This document shows positions 56,040-64,000 of a stretch of DNA of 64,000 bases, one piece after another. Position 1 is the stretch's first letter, and each line of letters begins with the position of its first letter. The DNA lies in contig NC_134158.1 in NCBI RefSeq assembly GCF_033958435.1, positions 10,728,337 to 10,792,336 on the forward strand, given 5' to 3'. Source of the DNA: Carettochelys insculpta (lineage: Eukaryota; Chordata; Testudines; Carettochelyidae). The notes beneath the pieces were generated by a model. The model searched no databases. It saw nothing but the letters and a program-made list of their open reading frames with translations, and was not told the DNA's origin. The position numbers and the translations under genes are program-made.

Positions 56040-59000
56040 ATGCCTGCGCCCGGCCTGCTGCTGGCGCTGCTGGCGCTGCTGGTGCTGGCCTGGGCCCTGC
56101 TGTGGGGCAGGCGGGAAGCTTACAGAAAGCCTGGCCTGGCTGCCCTGCCTGGCCCCTGGGCCCTGCCCCTGGTCGGGGGGCTGCCCCACATCCTGCACCC
56201 CGAGCTGCCCCTCCACATGCTGGAGCTCGCCCGGCGCTATGGGCCCATGTACCGGCTCCGCCTCGGGTCCAAAGGTGAGTGGGGCTGGGCCCCTTCCCCA
56301 CCCGTGTGCCCCTCCCTGTGCCCAGGCTCTGGGCCCCCCCCCCACTGTCGTCCCCCCCCCGTGTGCCCCTCCTGTGCCCAGGCTCTGGGCCCCCTTTCCC
56401 CATGGGGCCAAGCCCCCTCCTCATTCCTTCTTCCCACACCACCCACTTGACCCCGTGTACCCCCAGCTTGTCTGCCGTGGCTCTGCCCTGCCCTGCCCCG
56501 CCCCTCTCCTGCCCCCCCCGCCCTGCCCTGGCCTGTCTTTGCCCTGCCCTGCGCCCCCTCATTTCCCGCCCCGGCGTGCAGGATAAACACGGCTTCGCTC
56601 ACCGTGGCCGTGCCCCAACCTGGGCGCACAGGCTGCCTGCTGGCTCCCTCCCCGGTGGCCACCTGGGTCATGGGAACGCGGTGGTGGGGAGTGGGGCAGG
56701 AGGGATGTGTGATGGGGTTCAGGGGTCCCCAAGCTCCGCCCCCCCCCACAGGCAGGAGTGACTCTCACCCAGCAGGTAGCACAGGAGGTTGATGAGGCGA
56801 CAGAGCCCAGCTCAGCACAGAGGGGTCAGTGCAGCCGGCAGAGACAGTCATTGCAACCCGTCCTGGGGAGAGGAGCCCGAGGGGGGCCCCTCTGGGGTGC
56901 AGCTTCCCCCCTCTCCAGGCTGGCGCCTTCCAGCTCCCTCTCCCCCAGCTTCCAACTGCCGCCCCCGATTCCAACCCAGCTCGGTCTCAGCCCCCGACTC
57001 CATCACAAGGGGCCTGCTCAGCGGCTGACCCCCTCGCTCCCCTGTTCCCGCAGACATGGTGGTGCTGAACACGGTGGACGGCATCCGCCAGGCGCTCAGC
57101 CAGAAGTGGTCCGATTTCGCCGGGCGGCCCCCCAGCTTTGTCGGTAAGGGGGCCGGGCCGGGGCATGTGGGGGGGGGGGTCTGCGCAGGGGTCACATGCC
57201 TGGGTCGGGCCCAGGCTGCGTCTGTCTGGTTCCCAGGGGCCCCCTTGGGTGCATCAGCCCTTCCAGTGCCTGGGGCCACCCTCAGCCCCACCCACCTGGT
57301 GCCCCCCAGAACCCCCTCGCTGGGAACCAGCACAGCCCAACCTGGAGCGGCTCAGCCGGCGTCACACAGGCCGGTACTGAGCACTGCAGCCGGCCCATGG
57401 GCCTGGCCCCCCAGTGCCCCACGGCCCAGTCTGCCCTGCGGCTGGGGGGTCTGCCTGCTCCCTGCCCCCCCCCCCCCGGCAGCCCCCTGCCTCCAGCCAA
57501 CACCCCCAGCTGCTCTGTCCTCCACCAGGTAACCAGGGCCTGGGCCGCCTTCTCCGCCCTCCTCCCCCCGACTGCAACCCCCCAGGCAGGTACCGGGGCC
57601 TCTCTGCGCCACCCCCGTCCTCCCGCTGGCTGGGCCCGGCGGAGTCGTCCACCTGGGTGTGCCGGCACCAGCGCTGGGGCTCTGCTCTGGGCTGGTCCCT
57701 GCACCGGCCGCCCCCCATCATGCTGGGAACCCCTGGGACACTGACTTCCACCCCCCACCCCGCCTGCGAACCTGCGCCCCCCCCACACGGGGCACCCCTG
57801 GGACGCTGACTTCCACCGCCCACCCCGCCTGCAAACCTGCGCCCCCCCTCGGGACACTGAGTGCCCCCCGCCTGCGAACCCTGTGTGATGGGGTTCTGGG
57901 GTCCCCAAAGCTCTGCACCCTGTCCGCAGGCAGGAGAGTCTTTTACTCAGCAGGAGAACAGCGGGTTTATTAGCCGACAGGACACAGCATCGTACAGAGG
58001 AGTCAGTGCAGCCGGCAGACACAGCCAGTCCCATCCACGTTGGGGAGAGGAGGCCCCAAGGGGCCCCCAGAGCTGGGGCCTGGCCCCCTCCTTTGTCTCT
58101 TTCTCCCAGCCCAGACTAACTGCTTTCAACTTCCAGTTTTAATTTAAACCCCTTAGGCTCCACCTCCTCCTTTGTCTCCAGTACAAAGGTGTTACCTGGT
58201 CGTCAGGGTTCCCCTCAGCAGGAGCCCCACACCCTCTGTGAGCCACTCACATACACACAGGTATCCCCCACTCCATCACATCTCTCCCCGCTTCCAGACC
58301 GAACTGAGCGGGGTCACTCAGCCGGTGACCTGGGGAAGTTCGGGGCCCTTCCCTCGTGATCGGGCATCAGCTGTACCCTTGGTGCTTCCCTTGATGTGCA
58401 CCACCTCCATGTCATAATCCTGCTGGGGGAGGCTCCAACTCAGGAGCTTGGTACTGGCCCTTTTCATGTGATGCAGCCGGACAAGTTCCTTTAGTTCCCT
58501 CAGGCTGGTTGGTCTCCCTGCTTCAGCCCCGGTCTGTTAGCCACGTTCTCAAGTCGGGCAGGCAGAGCCCATACAGATGCTGCAGCACCAACAGATTAAA
58601 TAGTTTTTTTCTGGTCTGGGCCCTGCCCTGTCTGACCACCAGTCCATACAGCTGCTCCGGCCAATGTTTGGAATTTAGTTACAGTCCAGTAAAAGAAGGT
58701 ACAAATGCTTCCACCCTTGGCATTTAGCCAGACCACCAAAATGGTTGTGTGCCTCAGTTTCCCCTTTCATGCCACACAATAGGTTTGGAATGTTCCTCCT
58801 CATGTTAGAGGTTGCAAGACTAGTTACAGGGAACAACGGTGACATTTTAGAGTTACAGACTCCTTCAACATACAACTCATGCGTCTACATCAATGTCATC
58901 ATGTCACATGGCTCTTTCCAAACCTTCAGTGCATGGTACAATTCTACAGCTTTTGGTAGCAGCACCCCTTGGTTACAGCAGTCAGCGCGAGTAACAGAAC

Positions 59001-62000
59001 AAACCCATTGCAACTGTACATTTACGTTGCTCTTTGGGAGACCACAACCTTTGTGCAACATACTTGAGAATCTGGTATTTTGGGGATAAATGGCTGAGGC
59101 CTTTCTTAGCACCATCAAGTTTTAATCTTCTTCCTTGCCCCCTGGGGTGGAAATCTGATCTCTCTGGCTGTGCCCTCCCTTCTAACAAGAGCTGGGCCAT
59201 TGATGGTCTCAGGGAGACGGCCCCCTCCCAGCCAGCCTGGAAATTTGCAAACCAAACTGCTTTTTGAGAGTTGTTTTGTGAGTCCCAGACGCAGAATCCA
59301 CATGGAGGAATCCCTGTTTATTCCTTACTGGCCCACCAGGCCCAAAGCTTCTTTGTCCTTCCACCTCCAACTTCTGCCTCCCCGTGGAATCAGAAGTCGA
59401 ATCCAGTATAAGAATATAAGTGTTTTCACCATCTGGAGATGGGGAATTGCTGGCGCTTTTCTGCATCCTACAGAGACTGACTGTGCAGCTGTTTTACTTG
59501 GTTCTCACAGGGCTGCTCACATTCCCTGATAGTTTTTACTTTACTTGCACCAGCTTCCAATTCCTGAGAAACTTTTACCCTGCCTGCTTTGGACCCTTGC
59601 AGAGCACAGCCAGTGGTTTCATACTCAGGCAGGTCCTGGCCATCAGGAGCTGAAACAAACTTCTCCCCAGGCAAAGGGCTGCTCTGGTGCTTACAGACAA
59701 GCACCTTTCCTGTTCACTCTCCTCCACCTCACTCCCATTTTCTGCAGTCCCCACAGACGGGTCAGGAAAAGTTTCAGGGAAATTCTTTTCCTCAAGAGCT
59801 CCCCCAAACCACAACTCACCCCTGTCTGGCTCCCCAGGGGCACTGCTCCCTTGAGCCACAACCAGCTCCTGGGGTTCACCTACACCCAGGATCACTTCTG
59901 GCCCATTAGGCAGATTCCCACGTAATCCCCCTCCAGGCAGACAGCCAGTACCACCGGACAGAAGGTCAGGGTCCCTTTCCTCCCTTCTGCTACCAGCTCC
60001 TTTATCTTCATCAGTCAGCGTAACTCCATTGCCCGTCTGTTCTTGTGTCCTGGCGAGAGGATGACTCTGGTAGGACAGAGTCCTCTCACCCCCTCCCAGT
60101 AACACCTCAGCATCAGGCAAAGAACAAGCACCAGAATCGTCTGGTCTCTGGGATTCCCTGATGATCCTAACTGGATCAGACCAAGTTAAAGCATCATCCC
60201 CACTGAGAGACACAGAGGTAGGCCCACTTCCCATCTGGGCTTCAGCTGCCCTCAGATCCAGCTCTGGGATCTTGGCTCCATCTCGAGCCCCCACAGGCTC
60301 AGGCAAAGGATTCACTTCCCCAGAAGCAGAAGCACTTTTCTTGCACCAAGGACCAGTGTCCTTAGCAGGGACACCACTGCCCATCCCAGAGCCATTCCCT
60401 CTGCTCCAGCCCCCATGGCTGGATTCAGAGACACACCTGGAATGCTCTTTTCTGGTGGATCCTTCTCCAGCCACCCCAGGCTGGGGAATCTTCCTCAGAC
60501 AATGGGCTAGTTTCCTCATTGGCACCTTTTCCAAACGCAGGCTCTGCTCTCTCCCCAGGCTGCTGCTGCTGCTGTTCAACACAGACAGACAATGGGAGAC
60601 ACTCTCTCCTTTGTCCCAGCCCCCCGGCTGGTCTCCACACACGCACAGAAGGTGGAGCAGCTTCTCTCACAGACAACTTGCCATTCCCAGTGGACAAGCT
60701 GCTTTCCTGCACAGACACGCAGGCACCTTCCTCGGCCCAGGCCTGGAAAACTCTTCGCAGGTCTGTCTTGGCCACTAGTAGATGATGGGTTGGAATCGCT
60801 CCTTCCCTCCTTGAGCTGTGGCAGGCCACTCGGTTCGGAGCTCCAGGCAGTCCAGGGTTCCCTGCCCCGATCCGGGCTCACCTCTGCAGGATTCTCCTTA
60901 ACCCTCAGCTCTGCCACTGCACATCCACGCTGCCTTGTCCAGCTTCTTTAATCTCAATTCGGTTTCCAGGTGCTGCCACTTCACAGCGGAGTTGCTCAGC
61001 GTGGTTGCAGGCTCTCAGGCTGATGCCCTCTGCACCCCACGATTCCTGGAAGAATCCCTTCAGTGTGCCAGGCTCCTTGCGGGTCACAAGCTGCCCAGGG
61101 TTAGGCCGTAGGCCCCTCTGCCCTCTGGGACCGACTCCAACAGACGCTCAGAGGAACCCCCTTCTTCAGTGTGACACCCGCTCTCAGGGACCATGAGCAC
61201 ACTGTCTCGGGACAAACTCATTCAGCGTGTCAGCCTCCTCAGGGGTCACTTGTTGCTGGGGTTTGAGCTCTCGGCCCCTCCACCTTCTGGGACCGACTCC
61301 AACAGATTCCCAGGAGTAACCCCTCCTCGGGTGTGACACCCCCTCTCGAGGACCACGACCGCAGTTGCTTGGGTTCGGCCGCAGGCCCCTCCACCTTGGG
61401 AAACTGCACCTCACTGCCCGTCAGCACACCTGGGTCTCGCAGGCCCCACTTCTTCCGGGGCCCCGGTCACTTACTGCTGGATGCTCCATCCTCAGGGTAC
61501 AGAACATCCCACTCCTGACACCAGTGTGATGGGGTTCTGGGGTCCCCAAAGCTCTGCACCCTGTCTGCAGGCAGGAGAGTCTTTTACTCAGCAGGAGAAC
61601 AGCGGGTTTATTAGCCGACAGGACACAGCATCGTACAGAGGAGTCAGTACAGCAGGCAGACACAGCCAGTCCCATCCATGTTGGGGAGAGGAGGCCCCAA
61701 GGGGCCCCCAGAGCTGGGGCCTGGCCCCCTCCTTTGTCTCTCTCTCCCTCACCCCAGACTAACTGCTTTCAACTTCCAGTTTTAATTTAAACCCCTTAGG
61801 CTCCACCTCCTCCTTTGTCTGCAGTACAAAGGTGTTACCTGGTCGTCAGGGTTCCCCTCAGCAGGAGCCCCACACCCTCTGTGAGCCACTCACATACACA
61901 CAGGTATCCCCCACTTCATCACACCCTGCGACACCCCCCCCACACGGGGCACCCCTGGGACACTGACTTCCACCCCCCACCCCACCTGCAAACCTGCACC

Positions 62001-63427
62001 CCCCCCTCGGGACACTGAGTGCCCCCCGCCTGCGAACCCTGCGACCCCCCCCCCCACACGGGGTACCCCTGGGACACTGAGTGCCCCCCAGATACGAACT
62101 CTGTGATCCCCCTGCGACCGCCCGTCACACCAGGAACCCCTGCGACACTGAGTACCCCCTGGCTGCGAACCCTGCGACCCCCCGGGCCCCCTTTGTCACT
62201 CCAGTGGGGCCGTTGGTGGGGGTCATGCAGATAAGTGGGGTGTCAGCCCCCCCCCCCGAGCTCCAGCTCCCCAGTACCACCATCACTGGGGTCCAGGATA
62301 TCGGGGGCGTCTCCCCGGTCCCTAACCCGGCCCTCCCCCCAGGGGATCTCATCTCCTTGGGGGGCCACGACCTGTCCCTGGGCGACTTCACCCCCAGCTG
62401 GCGGCAGCAGCGCAAGGCGGCACATTCGGCCCTGATCTGCGTCCAGCGGCTGCACATGGACGCGGTGCTGGGGGCTCAGGCGGCTGCACTCTGTCAGGTG
62501 AGACCCTCGCCCCAGGGACACCCCCCCCCACTCACCTCTGGGGTCCCCCCTCGCCCTGGGTAGCCCCCTGCCCCAGGGACCCTGTCACTCACCCCCAGGG
62601 ACCCCCCACACTCATCCTCAGGGACCCCCCTCACCCCCAGCAGCCCCCCCCACTCACCCCCGGGGTGCCCCCTTGCCCCAAGGACCCCGTCAGTCACCCC
62701 CAAGGACCCCCATCTTCCCCAGGGTCCCCCCCGCACTCACCCTGGGGACCCCGTCACTCACCCCCAGGGACTCACCCCAAGGGACTCCTCTGCGCTTGCC
62801 CCAGGGACCTCCCCCCCGCTTACCCCGGGGACCCGCATTGCTCCCCCTCAGCTACCATCAGCCCGCAGACCATGCTGGGAGATTTCCCCCAGCCGCCCAC
62901 ACGGCCCAGCGGGGCCCCGCCTGGCTGGGGGGGGGGGTGCTGGCCTTGGCCCCACAGCCAGCGTGGTGGGGAGGGCAGTTCTGGGCCCCCCCCGACCTGT
63001 TTTTGCCCCCCAGCTTTTCCATAGCTATGGGGGGGCTGCGGTGGACGTGGCCCGAGACTTCTCGCTGAGGAGCTGTCATATCATCAGCACACTGGCCTTT
63101 GGCCTCATGGTGAGCCAGAGAAGGGACCCAGGTGTCCGGGAGGGCGGGACCGGGCTGACACCCCAAGGGACCCAGGCGTCCGGGAGGGCGGGGCCGGGCT
63201 GACACCCCAAGGGACCCAGGCGTCGGGAGGGCGGGGCTGGGTACGCACCCCTAAGGGACCCTGGCATCTGGGAGGGCGGGGCTGGGGCTGATCTGGGGGC
63301 TCCATGTTCCTCCCTACAGATGCCGGACGAAGCTGCCATCCACGACATTCACAGCTGCATCCAGGAGCTGGTGGAGCTGTGGGGCCAGAATGCTTTGCGG
63401 GCGCTGGACGTGGTGCCCCTGCTGCAG
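56040..63427 (+). CDS. CYP21A2: CYP21, steroid 21-hydroxylase, first five exons; gene runs off the window
   Basis: Exons 56040-56274, 57054-57143, 62343-62497, 63014-63109 and 63320-63427 join in phase and give 228 codons; intron 5 continues to the window end. CYP21 is a cytochrome P450 of the endoplasmic reticulum that hydroxylates C21 of progesterone and 17-hydroxyprogesterone. A Leu-rich membrane anchor spans residues 5-22, then a Pro/Gly hinge (LPGPWALPLVGGLP). ARRYGPMYRLRLGSK and WSDFAGRP match the P450 N-terminal fold. Exons 2 and 3 are 90 and 155 bases, as in human CYP21A2. The heme-binding Cys and I-helix lie beyond the window, so activity cannot be judged. Intron 2 is enlarged to 5.2 kb by a retroelement. 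Confidence 0.88.
56708..57007 (-). mobile_element. LTR (family L), internally shortened, in CYP21 intron 2
   Basis: TGTGATGGGG start and CCATCACA end, but about 100 bases shorter than full copies. It lacks the segment with the TGTTACCTGCCAG block. The flanks GGATG and AGGGG do not match, so its duplication is lost or it arose by recombination. Confidence 0.8.
57725..57878. repeat. Minisatellite left of the LTR element in CYP21 intron 2
   Basis: Copies of GGCACCCCTGGGACRCTGAC, TTCCACCCCCCACCCCGCCT and GCGAACCTGCGCC, about 60 bases each. The same array resumes at 61924-62180 beyond the retroelement, so the element landed inside it. Confidence 0.85.
57884..58280 (-). repeat. 3' LTR of the complete element
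   Basis: Lower-coordinate LTR; 3' end of the element in its own sense. TTTATT at about 57967-57972 is AATAAA on the sense strand. Confidence 0.92.
58281..58300 (-). other. Polypurine tract of the LTR element
   Basis: On the sense (minus) strand the bases before the 3' LTR read GGAAGCGGGGAGAGA, a purine-rich primer for plus-strand DNA synthesis. Confidence 0.8.
59575..60642 (-). CDS. Unrecognised 355-codon frame inside the LTR element
   Basis: A frame with mixed, acidic, Gly/Ser/Pro-rich composition and ordinary codon variety, not repetitive. There is no zinc knuckle, DTG protease or polymerase motif. It may be a gag-like or linker coding remnant of the element. I cannot assign a function. 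Confidence 0.4.
   Translation of the reverse strand: MCGDQPGGWDKGESVSHCLSVLNSSSSSLGREQSLRLEKVPMRKLAHCLRKIPQPGVAGEGSTRKEHSRCVSESSHGGWSRGNGSGMGSGVPAKDTGPWCKKSASASGEVNPLPEPVGARDGAKIPELDLRAAEAQMGSGPTSVSLSGDDALTWSDPVRIIRESQRPDDSGACSLPDAEVLLGGGERTLSYQSHPLARTQEQTGNGVTLTDEDKGAGSRREERDPDLLSGGTGCLPGGGLRGNLPNGPEVILGVGEPQELVVAQGSSAPGEPDRGELWFGGALEEKNFPETFPDPSVGTAENGSEVEESEQERCLSVSTRAALCLGRSLFQLLMARTCLSMKPLAVLCKGPKQAG
61506..61523 (-). other. Primer binding site (tRNA-Leu type)
   Basis: On the minus strand TGGTGTCAGGAGTGGGAT lies one base inside the 5' LTR. TGG pairs with the tRNA CCA end and the rest fits the acceptor end of tRNA-Leu. Confidence 0.82.
61525..61923 (-). repeat. 5' LTR of the complete element
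   Basis: Higher-coordinate LTR, nearly identical to 57884-58280. It ends at the CCCTG target duplication. Confidence 0.92.
61924..62180. repeat. Minisatellite right of the LTR element in CYP21 intron 2
   Basis: Continuation of the array at 57725-57878, with GGCACCCCTGGGACACTGAC and GTGCCCCCCGCCTGCGAACC units. Confidence 0.85.
62500..62870. repeat. CYP21 intron 3 C-rich repeat
   Basis: Imperfect units with CCCAGGGACCCC and CACTCACCCC, about 30-40 bases each. Bases 62871-63013 are unassigned. Confidence 0.75.
63115..63285. repeat. CYP21 intron 4 repeat related to the SINE-head family
   Basis: Three to four copies of AAGGGACCCAGGCGTCCGGG with AGGGCGGGGCCGGGCTGACA, about 50 bases each. Confidence 0.75.
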
Positions 63428-63429
63428 GT

Positions 63430-64000
63430 GAGGGGTGGGGTGGGGCTGGGGGACCGGCGGGGGTAGGGCTGTGGGTGTGGGGGGGGGGCGGCAGGGGGTA
63501 CCACAGGGAGAAGGGCTGGGGGGGGGCCAGCAGGGGGTAGGGCTGCGGGGGGGCAGCTGGGGCTATCGCAGGGAGGAGGGCTGGGGGGGCCAGCAAGGGG
63601 TAGGGCTGCAGGGGGGAGGCAGCAGGGGGGTATCGCAGGCAGAAGGGTTGGGGGGGGCCAGCAGGGGGTAGGGCTGCGGAAGTGGGGGGGGCGGCAGGGG
63701 CTATCGCAGGGAGGAGGGCTGGGGGGGGCCAGCAAGGGGTAGGGCTGCGGGGGGGGGCATCGCAGGCAGAAGGGCTGGGGGGGGCCAGCAGGGGGTAGGG
63801 CTGCAGGGGGGGGGCATCGCAGGCAGAAGGGCTGGGGGGGCCAGCAGGGGGTAGGGCTGCGGGAGTGGGGGGGGGCGGCAGGGGGTACCACAGAGAGAAG
63901 GGCTGGGGGGGGGCCAGCAGGGGGTAGGGCTGCGGGAGTGGGGGGGGGGCGGCAGGGGGTACCACAGAGAGAAGGGCTGGGGGGGGCCAGCAGGGGGTAG
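63430..64000. repeat. CYP21 intron 5 minisatellite, continues past the window
   Basis: About nine copies of a unit of about 50-65 bases with GGGCCAGCAGGGGGTAGGGC and GGCAGGGGGTACCACAGAGA or ATCGCAGGCAGAAGGGCTGG. Confidence 0.9.

Larger units (their letters stand above)
57884..61923 (-). mobile_element. Complete LTR retroelement (family L), probably non-autonomous
   Basis: LTRs of 397 bases (57884-58280) and 399 bases (61525-61923) lie in direct orientation around a 3.2-kb interior. The 5-base target duplication CCCTG is perfect at 57879-57883 and 61924-61928. The element reads on the minus strand. Next to its 5' LTR is TGGTGTCAGGAGTGGGAT (61506-61523), an 18-base primer site complementary to a tRNA-Leu 3' end. 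Next to its 3' LTR is a polypurine tract. The LTRs carry AATAAA. By eye they differ at about ten positions, so the insertion is fairly young. One 355-codon minus-strand frame (60642-59575) has no domain I recognise. No protease, reverse transcriptase or integrase was seen, so it probably moves with enzymes made elsewhere. Confidence 0.92.

Overview
The window is vertebrate genomic DNA: split genes with GT/AG introns, AATAAA signals, a CR1 LINE, Ty3/gypsy-type sequence and many GC-rich tandem repeats. CR1, the linkage of CENPA with C4 and CYP21, and the compact G+C-rich introns point to a sauropsid. My best guess is a turtle (a crocodilian is possible); the sequence alone does not prove the species. 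The locus is the class III-like part of the major histocompatibility complex (MHC).

Gene order: AGPAT1 (+, 315-4437), EGFL8 (-, 7146-10256), complement C4 (+, 16032-45623), a putative small membrane protein (-, about 46179-46476), the immunoproteasome gene PSMB10 (+, 46926-49159), the centromeric histone CENPA (+, 50610-52139), and the first five exons of CYP21 (+, 56040 to beyond the right edge). I rebuilt exons by hand so that every junction keeps the reading frame. This gave complete predicted proteins of 301 aa (AGPAT1), 289 aa (EGFL8), 1716 aa (C4, 41 exons), 277 aa (PSMB10) and 139 aa (CENPA). CYP21 shows 228 codons before the window ends.

The genes do not form one pathway; they are neighbours typical of an MHC. 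C4 is the thioester complement protein, PSMB10 makes peptides for class I presentation, CYP21 makes adrenal steroids, AGPAT1 makes phosphatidic acid, and CENPA marks centromeres. Promoter motifs fit these roles: an HNF1-like site before C4, interferon response elements at PSMB10, a CDE/CHR cell-cycle pair at CENPA, and an SF-1 site plus TATA box at CYP21.

Non-coding DNA is mostly of two kinds. First, many introns and spacers carry their own tandem repeat. Several arrays share a unit resembling the tRNA-derived head of a MIR-like SINE. Second, one LTR family is present as a complete 4.04-kb element in CYP21 intron 2 (matching target-site duplications, tRNA-Leu-type primer site, polypurine tract), as five solo LTRs with perfect 5-bp duplications, and as one shorter copy without them. 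An older Ty3/gypsy remnant (12.05-14.39 kb) is interrupted by one of these solo LTRs. A near-identical 0.52-kb sequence occurs in inverted orientation at 11.5 kb and 52.8 kb.
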